From assembly GCA_009193035.1 (NCBI GenBank), contig SWDT01000024.1:1-64000 (forward strand): a DNA stretch of 64,000 nt. Reading direction: 5' to 3'. This DNA comes from Halicephalobus mephisto. Its lineage: Eukaryota > Nematoda > Chromadorea > Rhabditida > Panagrolaimidae. Position 1 is the stretch's first letter, and each line of letters begins with the position of its first letter. Of this stretch, positions 12,543 to 31,978 are shown piece after piece. A program made the translations under genes and the position numbers. Under the pieces are notes generated by a model. The model made no database searches. It was given only the letters and a program-made list of their open reading frames with translations, and was not told the origin of the DNA.

Positions 12543-13277
12543 GTAAGTACGAACCTGAAGTTGTCCCTCTGAATATGGAAATTAGTCCGAATCGTTGTTC
12601 CATTCTGAGGCACTTTTAAATGTCAAGTGCACAGCAGAATCAGATCAATTATGCGCAATATACTTGGTCGAAAACATCGAACGGAACCCGTAATCACGCA
12701 GTGTCTCTTTATGTGGCGTCCCCAATCATCAGTTCTCCGACCGAACCGCATGCACTTCCTTTTCTGTTTTGTTGTTGTCCACAGGAACTTCTTCGGTTTT
12801 AAAGTAAGCGATATTTCACATAATTCGTCATATTCGGGAATCTAACATCGGTGTCATCTGATCCACGTGAAATGGTTGATGGACAGTTGTGCCGGGGGAT
12901 TAAGTTTTACAACCACTTGATCAGTCAGCCAAATTTTCATTTTTGTATAAATCCATGTGTACAGTTTTAGGGTTTCATTATTTTCAGGTTCGGAATTCTC
13001 GTTTTAATTTTTCGAAGATAACTGATAATTTTCTAAATTTTTTGAACCAAAAGGAACATCATTGTTCAATCTCATGGTACAGTTCATTTCCATATTGCTG
13101 ATTTTGGTGGTTCTATATCGTGAAAAAATATTTTTGATGGTTTATCAATTTTTAACCTCACTACGTAACGTCAAGTGTTCTTATTTGTACAGTTACAGGT
13201 TTTTCTTTTAAAAATTCCCTTTTCATCAGTAATCCTGGACTCCTTGGATATCTTTCCTCCCGTCTCAAGAAGTAGAA

Positions 13278-13572
13278 ATGTCGACCACTAAGAAGCTAAA
13301 ACGTCGGAATTCCGACAAGGGCTCCTCCGCGAATCTGAGGGCGAATCACTACTTCCCCCAGTTCCGTTCGGTTAGACTCACTGAGCCCAAGAATCAAGAT
13401 GGGGAAGAAGCCGAGTTCCGACCAGAGAGACCTGATGCCAGGATGCCTCGACGGACTTCCAAATCCAATGTTTCGTTCTGCAGAAAAAAGCCGAAATCGA
13501 CGTGTTTGAAGTTGTTTCCCTTCCAGTCTCTGTTCAAAAAATGTAGGTTGTGTTTCAACAGGAATTCTGGAG
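13278..13572 (+). CDS. pkc-2: pkc-2 alternative first coding exon C (98 aa)
   Basis: An ATG at 13278 opens a basic, Arg/Lys-rich segment (MSTTKKLKRRNSDKGSS...) that stays open to a GT donor at 13573 (ctggag|gtgaag) in phase 1, matching the exon at 16505. Another GT at 13547 would be out of phase. GC-richer than the surroundings. The many Lys/Arg residues could bind acidic lipids. Weaker than exons A, B and D because the donor choice is uncertain. Confidence 0.45.
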
Positions 13573-16157
13573 GTGAAGGGTGTCATCAGAGTGTCCAGTC
13601 CAAAATTACAATATCAACACTGCTTTCTAACAAATATTGTGAGTGCGGTGAAAGTATTTTTTGAAAACATATTGTTTCAAGTTTTTATTTGTTTTTCCTT
13701 TTTTTGCGTTCAACAATTCCCTCATTTTTCCTCAACAACGTGTGGGGCTAACCGGTTCTCTTCTGCGAGATATCGATCACCGCTCCGCTCATCGGTGCAC
13801 CTTGTCTTTGATAAACAAATTATTAGATCCTTTTTAATTTTCTTGAGTTGATAATTAGTCATCCTAGAAGCATACAAAGTTATGTTATTTTATCCTATTT
13901 TCTTTAATTTCCATAAATTTCCTTTTTGAATATAAAATTCTGCACCTTGAAGTTCCTTCGAGTGGTTATCGATTCAAGTTTATTCATAGCTTCGGAACAG
14001 CTTGACACCACTCATTTCTAAATTTATAATTAATTTTTCAATCTACTATAACATAATTTTCCCGATTTCGTCAGGAGTTACGCGTTATTTATTCAATCAA
14101 TCTCGGCTCCACGCAAAATTTACTTTTCCAGTGCCAAAAAAGAAAAAAGCAACTATGTTGACCGCTTTTGTTTGGATTTATTCTTTGCACCCTGGAGTCC
14201 GACCAGATGCTTTAATGACTTTGAAAACGTTGTAATTTCTATAACTATTTCAATTTTCTCTGCTCTAATACATATAATATGATAAAATTAATTTATCAAT
14301 ATGCGTTTTGAGTTTACTTAAAGTTTCATAAGAGATTTGGATTTAATATGTCTTCACTTGGGTTTTCGATAGACATGAAGATGAGATATAGTGGATTTCC
14401 TTCTTCCGAGTCTGGTAACTAACTTCAAAACAACCCTGGCTCATGGCTCTAGAGATTAACAGCACCACCTTATCCATCCTACAATTACCACCTCAGGTCC
14501 TCACATTACTCTGGAATTAATTTTTCCGACTACTCTGTTCTTCTGCCTGAGGCGATTTTGTCCATTATTCACAATTTTCCCTTGGTCAAACCCGGTGTCT
14601 AAGTGGGATTTAAAAATGCGTAAAACTGTGGACTTATCCACTTCGCCAATTCAGCCTTTCAATTTCGAAAATAAACAACTCTAATTTCTAACAATAATAA
14701 ATAATTTTACGCTCATATTGCTTGAGCAGATTGGTTCCATATGTCAAAATTCTAGCTGTTTTTGTCCATTTCTAGGTAGTCTAAACATTCTAGTCTTGGA
14801 ATATTCTATTTGTTGATTGTTTCGGTTTATTTCTGTCGCCTTCCTGACTGTTTCCTGCTGTTTTCCGGCTCTTCTTTGTTTTGTTAAAAGGAACATGGAT
14901 TTTTCGGAATTTGTTATCGGAAAGTGAAACTAGTCCGAAATGTTGCGTTAGTTTTGGCTCCCAGCTTATCCAAAAAATCAAAACCGAGAAGAATGCCAAA
15001 TGTCATCGATAAAAAAGTCCCAAAACAAGGATTGCCTTTTCTTTTCTGAAATCTATGCTTATCAAATTTTAGGGTTAGTCGTATTAAATTCTGCGATTCC
15101 TGTTGTGCATGTTCTTGTATAACGTCTTTCACAAAAAAACTCATATTGGTCGGTTTTAAGTTCTTAATTTAAATATTGTTGACGATACTTCCGTTTCAAG
15201 TCTTTCATAAAATAATATCAATTATTCTGTCTTTTAAAAGATGCCAAAAATAGCAAAAATTAATTTTCATATTTTTGCATATAAAATTCGATAAACTTTT
15301 GGGTGTTTTAAAGCACCTGTTCTTGTGAATTTTCTTATTTTTATTCAATATTAACTTTCAGAATCTACAAGTCTCGTTTTTAAAGTAGATGTGAAAATTC
15401 CAACAAGGAAATTACTAGAAATTTAAGTACTTTTGTGAAATGAATTGCAGATCATTTGAAAGCTCTTCAAACGTGCGTTCTGAACCTGTCTTTGGTTTTC
15501 ACTGAGCATTTTTCTGGAGTAAGATAATCCAGAAAACCCGTACAGCTTAATTTTTGTTTTTCATGTTGCTGATTACATTTTCGAACAATCGATTGAATAT
15601 TTGTAGTCAGTTCAAAAGCACACCGAATTATAAAAAAAATAGTTGAATTAGTAAATATAAAGAAGAAAAATAGATTCTTCAAAAGTGAAAACCTATTAAA
15701 CGGTTGAGAATTCTTTTGTCTCAGCAACACTATAAGTTAATTTTTCGCGTAGATGTCCAATTTTCTCTTTTCAATTGGATGTTTAGCATCAATTAAGCGT
15801 AAATTCAGGATGCTTTTTTAAGATATTCAAAATGACTCAGTTTATTCCAAAGAGCATCTTAATTTTGTGCAATTTTACTTCTTAAGCACGTGTTCGGTAC
15901 GTTACTGTTTCTAAATTTAATTCTTTAGTCTTCATTTCTTGGAGATTGTAAAATATAAAACTTTCATTTATCTATATATTCGATAAAATGCCTTAACAAT
16001 TTACGTTTTTCACCCGGGTTTTAATTTTTAAAAGTTTTCGTGGTGTTAACGAATGCTTTATTGGCTCAGTTCCTACTTCATTTCTAGAGCTTCTATCACC
16101 CACCCGTCCTTCCTTCTTGCCAGTTGTCACGTTCGATTTTGTTAAAGAGAAAAATCT

Positions 16158-16203
16158 ATGAGTTCTAAGAGCAAAGGTAGCCAGAACAGCATTCCCAACG
16201 ATG
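16158..16203 (+). CDS. pkc-2: pkc-2 alternative first coding exon D (15 aa)
   Basis: The most proximal start: MSSKSKGSQNSIPND, ending in phase 1 at gat g|gtttgt, 301 bp before the common exon. The joined reading gives ...NDEGKAFVRRGALRQK, a typical short conventional-PKC N-terminus directly before the pseudosubstrate. Confidence 0.6.
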
Positions 16204-16504
16204 GTTTGTTTTCTTCCCGTTTTTTGAAATTCAATTTATCAATTTTTCCATGAAGGAAAAAGAAATGCTACACAATTAGTCATTTCCTCAAATTCTGGGT
16301 TCACTTTAATTTTGAAAAATTTTGACTATCAATCAATTGTTTCGAATGATGGAGCTTGCTAGGATGCTTAGTGATAGCTACAGTAACAGAAGTAGTGTAT
16401 CTTCTAACGAAAGCTTGGGTAATCTGTTACTTGGCTTGCTTAATGAAGAACATCCAATTACTGTAATTTTTAAATTAATAAAAATGTTTAAGCTCAAAGG
16501 ATAG

Positions 16505-20467
<3,963 letters not shown>

Positions 20468-21338
20468 GTGGAACAAACCTAGCACCTGCCAAAAAGCCAC
20501 AGTAATTTTGACTAGAAACAGGATATCCAAGGAGCTTTTAGAGAAAATGTACAAAGTATCTCAAGAAAAGTTCTGGATTTTAAGTCCCTCCAAATTAGCG
20601 AATACTTAACGGATTTTCATAATTCTTTCTTGTTCAATTCAAGGAATTTTATATTCAGTTTAATGCCAAAAATACAAAATTAAAAATTAGAAACTATTTT
20701 GAACAGAAATTCGATTATAAAAATTTTCTTCGTCAAAAAATGAACTTTCAAAATCCGACGTTCTGTTCTAAAATTCTGAAAAAAATTAATTTCTCTTTTA
20801 TTCATTAAAAGTGAATTTTTTATTGGAATTTTTCCGACTACAAACTAAATACTAAAATTATCTGAGTAAAATAAGGAAATTGTTAAAATCCGTTAATTAT
20901 TCACTGAATTAGAGTAATTTTGAATCTGAACTTTTTCTTAGAACACTGTAAATTACCGTAATTTCCCGAGTGAACAAATCCAATTACTGTAATAATAAAT
21001 AAATGAATTGAAATTTCTGTGATTTTACTAATAAATGTCTAAGCAAATTGAGAGACGGAGATGTGCAAAATCCATAATCCAGAAATCCAATCAATGAAGG
21101 ATCCGGAGTTTTTTGTATTCACCTTGCCGCGATGGGCTTTCTTCTTCCTTAAACGGCCTCATTTTCCGGAAAACCAGCGCGAACCGACTTTGGAACCTCT
21201 CAATCACTCAAAACGGAATTTCGGTCTGTCACTCGTTTAGTTCTTCAAATTCAGAAGATCCGAGTTTCGTCACTTTTAGATGACGTCTTGTTCTATTTCA
21301 TAACCCAGTAGTACGATGATTCGCTTTACTTCTTGATA
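20468..21338. other. Intergenic region between pkc-2 and swip-10-like gene
   Basis: Contains the pkc-2 3' UTR, a 365-bp inverted-repeat element (about 20570-20935, separate entry) and the promoter of the next gene. No coding sequence was seen. The motif GATGACGTC (about 21280) lies near the promoter. Confidence 0.5.
20570..20935. mobile_element. Inverted-repeat element, family B, downstream of pkc-2
   Basis: Left arm attagcgaatacttaacgga and right arm its imperfect inverse tccgttaattattcactgaa. About 365 bp. The inner part has GTTCTGTTC-type sequence shared with other copies. Confidence 0.6.
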
Positions 21339-24300
21339 ATGAATCTGAGAATTTTCACATTTGTCATCTTTGGATTTATTTTTCAAGTTTTTGCTCAAGG
21401 TAAGTTTGAGGGAAATCGGAGTCGAGAAGGCTGTCTGTCATCTGCCCTACATATTGAATTAACTTTTCCATAGATTTTTGGATCGATTAAATGGGTGCTC
21501 AATGAGTAATTCTAGAAATTCCAAATTTATTTTCTAAACATTTCGAATAAAACAATTTTGGGTGTTAAAAAATCAAAAATAATAATTTTTAAATTAAAAT
21601 TATTTAAATCCGAATTTCGGAGATAATTTGTACTCATGTCGAAATATAATTTCTTGGTTAAAATTCATTCATGAGAAAATGATTGTTATCGATGCGAACC
21701 TTGTAATTGGATTAACCTCGGGTTCCCTGAAAAGACTCTTTATCTCATCACAGAAAACCCAGGACGAATTAAAGAACTCCCTACAACCAAAGCGTAGGAA
21801 TTCTTATCTCTTCTCACCACTACCCAATTACCGTACTTTACTGCACAATCTGTTTACTCATGTTAGTTATGATACAGGATTTTTTCCAGATATTAGTGTT
21901 GATGACCTAAAGCTCCTTGAATCCTACCAAGTCAGTCATTTACGGGACTTTGTGAGGGGCAAAGGTCGGGGATTTGTCTCCAGAGTCTCCATAGACGATC
22001 TCTTAAACGGGGATGGGACCCTTCCTGATGATGAGTTTTTCAATCAGGCTGAACCGACTCCTACTCCGCCCTCTCCGCAAGAGGAGATGGACCCGAATGA
22101 CCCTGATGTTGTCATCCTCGGGGGTCAAGTAAGACCGGTTATTTTTAACCAACTTACAATAGAGGTTTTTAGTTCAATATGAATATGGAAGAAGATCCGA
22201 ACATCAGAACAATTCCTCTTCTTCCTCCAAGTAACCCACCAACGAAGAAACTTAGACCTGGGGAACATCTGATCATTCCACATATCATCATGCCCAGTTC
22301 AACAACCCTTCCATCGACAGCCCCTCCAAGACGAAAACACAAGGGCGAGTGGAAGGAGATGGACGATAGAAGAGGAAATCGAAGACGGAATCAATCTGGG
22401 AAAAAGAAAAATGGAGAAAAACAGCCTTCTAATGAAGATTTTGAAGAACTTGCAAGAATTTTACAGGTTTGTTTTGACTAAAAAATAAAAATAATTCAAC
22501 TGTAGTCAAGATACACAATGATTTTTCTCCTTTTGATCCAAATTAAGTAGTTTCTACATTATTTTTATATTTAATAGATATAGGAGAACGTAAAAGTCTA
22601 TCAAATACAAAAGACGAATTAAAAAGACATTGAAAGTTGATTTATAAAAAATAAAATCATCGTCTTAAAAACGAGATTAAATAATACTAGTTAGTTTAAT
22701 TGTATTTGATAAGAATATGAATTTTTACAATTAAACATTGAAAGTATTTCAGTATTTTCGGCAATCCCAGAAATCTATAACCAAAGCCCCCACGGTGCCT
22801 CCTTCCCCAGCACCTACTCCGAGACCTAAAAGCTTCCCTATCACCACTGCCAATCCATTAGAAACATCCAAACCAACATTCCGACGACTTGGCTTACCCA
22901 TAATCATCGAACAGGAGAATATTGACACTCAGGAGTTTGTCGTCTCTCCTCTACGTGAGAAATGGGAAGGTCTGGCGCAACCATTGGGGGGTTCAAGACC
23001 TCATTTGTTCGGCGGAATCAACATCAAGCCGAGTAGGGTCTCCACTACTCCCAGTCCTTCAACTCCAACGCCTCACAAGGAAAAAAATGGATTCTATCTG
23101 CAAGAATCTGGACCGGCTCCCATTGCAGCCGGGGACCTCATCCCCATCAGTGAGGACGAGTGGGAGTCTAAAATGCGGGAAATCAGCAAAAAACTGGGGA
23201 ATTACTTGATTTCGATCAAGAAGAAAAAGGAAAGAGAAGGAACACTCCCGAAAGGAAGCTACCAAGTAAATGGAGTAGTATCCTCCAGAAATAATCCGTT
23301 TGGAATCCGACCAAACGACAATATGATAAGACTGAAGGAGCGAAGTCAACAGAGAGCTTTCGTGACCATCTTGAGAGAGGTTTGTTTGAATTCTGGATAA
23401 CCAAGTGGATGCTGTCAATATTTAGGGGATTATCCATCAGACCACCCAAAATCAGTATAATCTCGTAGCTTCCATTACTCTCATCAGAGATAGCGGCAAA
23501 GTGATTCTTGTCGACACCGGACTAGCCACAGATATTAACGGAAGGACAGATCTCATTGAAAGTAAGTTTTTTATTCATCAATTTTTGGTTTAATTAAGAA
23601 AACGAACATGGCTGAAGTTTTATCTCGACATAAACGATGATTTTATTCTTTCTAATAGTTCTAAATGATTTTTTATTCCTTGATATATAGTAGATGGAGG
23701 AAAATGAAAACTTTCTTTAAAGATTTTCAGCAAGTATTAAATTTAATAAATTCCAGTACTAAAAGTAAATAAAACCATTGTCCATGTTAGGACCAAATTT
23801 GAATAATTTAGTTTGCTCTTCCAAAAATATCAATTTTCATGATTTTTGTAATTTCAGAACTAAGTAAATTGAACATAGTGCCTCCAAAAGTTGACTTTGT
23901 TGTCATCACCCACGGGCACCCGGACCATGCTGGAAACACCAATGACTTTCCTGATTCCACTCATATCCAAGGGAACTTTATCCATCACGGGACGAAGTTC
24001 AATATTAGTGATATAAAAACTGTAAGATGATTTTTCTACTTATATTTCATCGTGTTTTTCAGTCGGGATCTCTCTCCCTGACTTCCAACGTCAAAGTCAT
24101 CAGAACCCCCGGACACACCGACGAAGACCTCTCAGTCATCGTCCGGAACACCGACAAATATGGCACTATCGCGATAGCTGGAGACATCTTCATGAACGAA
24201 AAGGACCTGGACTATCCGTTGATGTGGAAGAAGTTCTCCTTCGACCAGCGGCTCCAGGAACAGAGCAGGAAGGAGCTCATCTGTCTTGCGAATTTCATCA

Positions 24301-24395
24301 TTCCAGGCCACGGCGGGGTCTTCCAAGTCACTCCATCAATGAAACACGGTGTCAACTGTAACAAGTCCAGTAGAAACTCTAAAAAGAGGATTTAA
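21339..24395 (+). CDS. swip-10: Secreted metallo-beta-lactamase-fold protein (MBLAC1/SWIP-10-like)
   Basis: Exons: 21339-21399, 21890-22128, 22173-22466, 22753-23379, 23426-23561, 23858-24021 and 24063-24395, giving 617 aa. A hydrophobic N-terminal signal peptide is encoded by the first exon. A long low-complexity Pro/Ser/Thr- and Lys/Arg-rich region follows (residues about 20-410), then the MBL domain. The domain keeps every metal-binding motif: HxHxDH in ITHGHPDHAGN, the next His in TPGHTDED, Asp in AGDIF, and the last His in IPGHGGVF. SWIP-10 is the nematode MBLAC1 relative, known from glia where its loss makes dopamine neurons hyperactive; MBLAC1 is the nearest human protein. Naming as swip-10 rests on this domain type plus the linked X-type gene set. 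The long N-terminal region may be lineage-specific. An inverted-repeat element lies in the intron 23562-23857. Confidence 0.8.
23612..23802. mobile_element. MITE-like element, family A, in swip-10 intron
   Basis: Left end ctgaagttttatctcgacat, right end the inverted atgttaggaccaaatttga. About 190 bp, non-coding. Confidence 0.5.
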
Positions 24396-25895
24396 AGATG
24401 GTGACTCAATAAACCAGACATTTTGCTTTTTTGGAAAAAGTCCAAACTAAAATCGAAAAGAGCAATCCCACTAAAATCAACTTGAAACAAGCCACCCTGC
24501 CGTCTTTTCACTCTGAGGAAAAGCAAATGAGCATCAAATGTAAACACAAATTTGCAACCATTTGGCTTTATTTCAATTGTTTCATTTCTGCTTATTGCCG
24601 AGGGGTATTGGTGTCTAGAGAAGCTTGTAAATGATGGACCTAGGGTGAGCAATTTCAATCATAGGTTGTTTCCAAAACTTTATTTTTCAAAAATCACTTA
24701 AATTCAGTTAACTCTGTAGGGACTTTCATAATTCTCCTTTATTAAGTTAAGTTCAATTCGTTGTTTTGTTTTACACCAAAAACAATGTAATTTGAAACGA
24801 TTTTCACAGAAAGACCAAATATCTGAGGATTTCCCCTTTGGTTGAAAGACTAATTCTCAAGCTTTGGCGTTCTATTCCGAAACTGATATCATTCGTCTTT
24901 GCACAACAGATGAGGATCTTTGATATTTTGAAAAAAGTGTTTATTTTTACAGTACCTTAAATTTCCAACGAAATATCAATGTTATTTAAATTTGACGAAA
25001 CAAATCCCCGATGTTCGTTCAATATTCGATGGATTAGAGGAGTTTAAATTCGATTTTTTGGGACACTATGTGCACAGGACTTGGACTTTTGAAAATCTGC
25101 TTTTCTTCGGGTTTCGATTGCTCCCAAGAACACCATGTGATTTCTTTTTTTATTTGATTTATTTAATCTTAACTGGTAATACATGTTACAACAATAATTA
25201 ACTGAAATTCTGGAAAATCCTCGAGGAAAATTCTCATTACTCGGCTACTTGTACCGTCTTCCTCTTTCAATTTCCTTTGGTCAAACATTGTCGGATTTGT
25301 GATATTAGAACTCTCTCACGCATTTTGTCAAACCAAGATAAACAAAAATATCCAATTCGTTGTCCATTTGTTGAAAGTTAAAACTAACCCAAGTAGTTGG
25401 TTACTCACATTTACTTTCTGAACATTGAACGTGATGCAGCAAAAAAGAAATAAAAAGACCTTAAAGGGAAGTTGGTCTTATCAATTTCCACAGCTGAGCC
25501 AATTACAACCGTCGTATTGACAAGAATTGGAGGTGTTAAAATCGCTTTCCGGTTTTCTGCTTTTATTTTTCCGTTGTTATTGCTTCAAATCACCTCACAC
25601 TCTTTATAGCTTCTAAGAACAGTAACCAAATGGAAGAATAATCTGTCAAAAAAGAATGTTAGTTACCCGATGCTTTATTGCTAATAATTGATTCGTCTTG
25701 TACTTTTATTAGTGAGTTTCTTCTGGCGAGTCAATCCTTGGTATTGATGCCCTAATTAGGCGGCTTCTGTGTCTTGAATATAATAATTAAAAATTGGAAT
25801 TCAAGATGTCAATTTCCCCAGAAGCAATAAAAAATTGCTTTATAATCACTACGATTTTTAAAATAAATAGATATTAGAGAAGTAAACATGATTAT

Positions 25896-26077
25896 TGAAT
25901 TCTAGTCCCGACACGGATGATGATTTTAAATTAATTTTAAATGTCTCTTGGATGCTTTTTAGAATTTTTATGCTTATATAAAAATTCGAAAAATTTCCTT
26001 TCAGAAATAATATTTGAGTTTAGTTATTATATTCAACAACTGAAAATATCATTCATGTCAAGACTAAAGCTCAACAA
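25896..26077. mobile_element. MITE-like element, family A, intergenic
   Basis: Left end ctagtcccgacacggatga, right end the inverted attcatgtcaagactaaagc. About 180 bp, non-coding. Confidence 0.6.
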
Positions 26078-26829
26078 TGTAGTTTTTTGAATATGATGTT
26101 CTTAAAAAAATTCAGACTCACGACATAGTTTTATCCGAAACTAACACTCCGTCGACATGGATGATTCTGTCTCCAGTAGTCCAAAATTCCTTGACTATAG
26201 AATCTGACAGGAATAGCTCAACTCTGCCCCCTCCCCATTTCGTGGCTCATTACTTCTTTTGACGTCAACTTGTCTGAACTTGTTCTTTTTGATTCAAAAT
26301 TTAAAATCAATCGTTTTATAAATCCCCATATTCCACCTAAAACAACAAAAACAAAGATTTTCGTTGATTTTCGTTTCTACAAAACTCCAGAAGATCTAGA
26401 CAATTTGTACTTAGTGAAAAGTCTCAAGTCTCCGCGTCACGTCAAAGTTCAGGACTTTTCGGCTTCCTCAGATAATTAAAAAATACATGTTCTTTCGGCA
26501 TTTACCGATGCTTTCATTATTGAATAAAAGCAATACGAAGCCATCTTTCCCGTCCAAAAAATAACAGATTTCTATTTTTTGTTACTTGATCCATAACAGT
26601 CAAAAAATTCCAGAAAAAACAATTTTGATTTTTCATGTTTTAATTTTTATTATTACACTAGAAATTCTGGATTTTTTCGATCCACAAAGAACGACCAAAT
26701 CAATTTCGCTTAGTCACTATGCCCTCGTGAAAACTCATCCTATTAAATAGACTCGTAAATCGATCTAATTGATTTTCCGAATGACTTCGTACAGTGTCCC
26801 AAAAGTATTAAAAATAGATAATTTAAAAT

Positions 26830-27165
26830 TACTAAATACACAACGGATTTCCTTAATTCCTTTTAGTTAAGCCTGGATGGGTTTGTTGTTTCGTTGAATA
26901 GGATAAGTTACAAAATCAAAAACAATCTCCATGGGAAATTCTAATATCGAAGGTGCTTCCGTAATGCCATAGGGCAAGTTTCAATTTTTAACGTTCTGTT
27001 CTGAAGTTTGGTCATTTATAAAAAAAATTATTTTCTTGAAAAATAATTGTTTAACTTTACAGAAAATTTTAATCACGAACAAAATAACAAGATCATTAAT
27101 TCTAATAAGAAAGAATTATGAAAGTCCATACAGTATTTATTAAAATAAAGCGGCTTAAAATCCGG
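26830..27165. mobile_element. Inverted-repeat element, family B, upstream of GPCR
   Basis: Left arm ctaaatacacaacggatttc, right arm the inverted gaaagtccatacagtattta; inner GTTCTGTTC at about 26995. About 335 bp. Confidence 0.5.
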
Positions 27166-27246
27166 ATTTTCTCCTACGAAATCCTGCATTTTTTGGATTT
27201 TTCTCATTTCTTTCATGTTTGATATTGGATGATTTTCAGATCCACA

Positions 27247-29374
27247 ATGGCTCCAGATGAGGAGTTTTGTTCCCAAGAAATTTTATTAAACAAGATGAAT
27301 GCTGGTTCGTATCACGAAAATGGAAGTATGGTAATCGTGCTAATTTCTTTAATTAATTCTACAAGTTCTTTGTTCAGATAACAATGAAAGGTATTCTTAG
27401 CAATATCCAGTCCAATAGTCAGACTAGCGCTGCGAACATCGTTGAATACTGTAAAAATAAACAATTCGCTGACCTTATCTACACCTTGGTCGAGATCAAC
27501 TGGAGGTGTCCCCACTTGCTGGGGAGCCCGCACAGCTCCAACTCGAGTTCCAGGTCTTCCATTGATAACAGTAAGTTTCGAGTCCCACAGCGCCTATTTA
27601 TAGTTATCTCCAGATTCCCCTCTTTCATGGAATACTTATGAAGCCAAAATGTTTTTGACAGTGATATTTGTGGCTATCGGAATCGTCGCATTTCTGGGGA
27701 ACTTGATGACCGTTGCCGTTATTTACAGAACACTACATTCCAAAACAAATTACTTCTTAGCCAGTTTAGCCGTCTCCGATTTGATGCTGATAGTTGTCGG
27801 AGTTCCTTTTGATCTGGTCTCCCTCTGGAGAGGCAGTGTAGCTCCAGCTATTATCGGCTACTGCGAAGTGACGAGTAAGTGGGGGATCTGATTTAAACAT
27901 TACAAAAACACCTAATTTACAGTCCATAAGTAACAAAACAACATTCGTAAATTACGGAACATAAAAATAACAAATTTACACAAGATTCACAGCATAATCA
28001 ACAACGGACAAAACTACTGTAAATCTTGTTCAAATCCGTTGATTCTCATACTGTAATCCCATAAGTTCCACAAATTCCTAGAATCCACACACAAAAAGTG
28101 CAACTTTTATCCCGTAACAATTGCGAAATATAGCACAATCGTCACATTTTTTATAAATATTTGACCTTCATGACGAAAATAACATAACAGTCACGATCTC
28201 CATTTGTTACTGAACCAAAAGTTATATTTTTTGTAAGAAAAAAATAATAGAGCCATTCAGAATATCAAAAGCTTCTAAAACTTTTAAAATTCAGGAACTT
28301 TGAAAGCATCCTAATATCTGAAATCCAAAATTTTAAAATTCTCTGGAAAGTTCTAAAAATCCGTGTTTAGACAATTTCGTAACAAACCCTATTCCCGCTC
28401 TTTATAATAACATAATAGTTCGTAATATACAAGTTTTAATTATCTACACACTGGACATTTTTTCGCGTTATCTGCATTGGTGATGATATAACATGGGAAG
28501 ATAATTCTGATATTCTTCTACCACTTTTCCATCTGTTCTGACATTACAGGCACAGCCATCAGCTGGTTCACATTTGTGAGCATTTTGATCATTGTTGCCT
28601 TGACAGCTGAGAGACTCGTGGCCATTTGCTACCCATTTTCTTTAAGAAGTTGGTTTACAAATAGCAGAGTCGTCCATTTGATCATTGGCATCTGGGGATT
28701 TGCTTTCTTTCCCTCCCTCTACATCGGTCTTCAGGTTCGTTTCTCTTCCTTATCAAATAAAATCCCTCATTCTGCAGTTCACACAAGTGTCTTCCGACCT
28801 CTGTGGTACTGTCCACCAAGTAGCTGTGGGACACGGATCCTGCGATTTCGTTGGGTGGATGGACTTCGCCTACACCTTCGAGATCATGATGTTCCTTACT
28901 TTCGTGTTGCCAATACTATTCATCATCTACGCCTACTTCCGAATCCTAAGGTCACTCAACGAAATGCAGAACAATCAAGCAATGGACTTCGAATTGAAGA
29001 ATCTGAAATCAAACAGCACCGTTCAGATCAAGTTGAGACTGTCCGGGCGAGTAACCTCCCAAAAAGCCCAGAAAGTTGTCGCCAAGATGCTCATTACTGT
29101 ATCTGTTGTTTTCTTCATTTGTTATTTACCGTACCACGTGGAAAGGCTAATCGTCTGGTACAGTGGAGAATCATGTCAGCAAAGTATCATTTGTCTCCTA
29201 CTGTATCCAATCACGGGATTACTACAATATGTCTCAGCCACACTGAACCCTATTATCTACAATTTGATGTCGTTGAAATTCAGAAGAGCTTTCGGCAACT
29301 TAATCAAGGAAGTCCTTCTTCGACGGAAGAAAAGCTTCACTCCTCACACTTTTACAGCTCCACAACTACAATAA
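27247..29374 (+). CDS. nmur-3: Neuromedin-U-type neuropeptide GPCR
   Basis: Family A GPCR of 423 aa. Exons: 27247-27330, 27378-27570, 27662-27874, 28550-28734 and 28778-29374, all in phase. An unpaired acceptor (gattttcag) ends 7 bp before the ATG, suggesting trans-splicing. Seven membrane segments are visible: TM1 from IFVAIGIVAFLGN, TM2 NYFLASLAVSDLML, TM3 end TAERLVAICYPF (ERL in place of DRY), TM6 with FFICYLPYHVERLIVW, and TM7 LNPIIYN. The P-Y/F-H-x-D/E-RL signature in TM6 is typical of NMUR/ghrelin/CAPA receptors. The intron between TM3 halves (27875-28549) is long and AT-rich. The nmur-3 symbol is an inference from linkage with the ATP synthase b gene, which neighbours nmur-3 in C. elegans as I recall; the NMUR family call itself is firmer. 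Confidence 0.85.
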
Positions 29375-29591
29375 CGCATTCCAATTTGACATCAGACCAT
29401 TCCTGAACATATCTCCAAAAGTCATACCCTTGTTTCGAGATTTAAACATAAAACTATTTGGCAGGTCACATCAAAGAGTCATAATCGGGCATTTGAAAGA
29501 TGAAACTCATGAATTGACATTGTTTAAAAATAATTTATTAAATAAAAACCGGTACAACAAACCTTTTTTCGAAGCATTCTCTTCAAACGGT

Positions 29592-31806
<2,215 letters not shown>

Positions 31807-31978
31807 TTACTCCCGATCCCGTGATTTCTCAATGCTTTATCGAATTATTAGCATCAACACTAGTATATTAGAAATTTTACTTTTATCCTACCAAGGTTTC
31901 ACATAAGCTACATCGACAAAACTGAAGGATCTAAACGACCCCTCAATTACAACTTCCAATCATAATCATGACCTAATT

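Larger units (their letters stand above)
24396..27246. other. Intergenic region with inverted-repeat elements
   Basis: 2.85 kb of AT-rich DNA without a convincing gene. It contains two short inverted-repeat elements (about 25896-26077 and 26830-27165) and a perfect TGACGTCA at 26260-26267. Short open frames at 24992-25201 and 26270-26479 have no intron or domain support. Confidence 0.5.
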
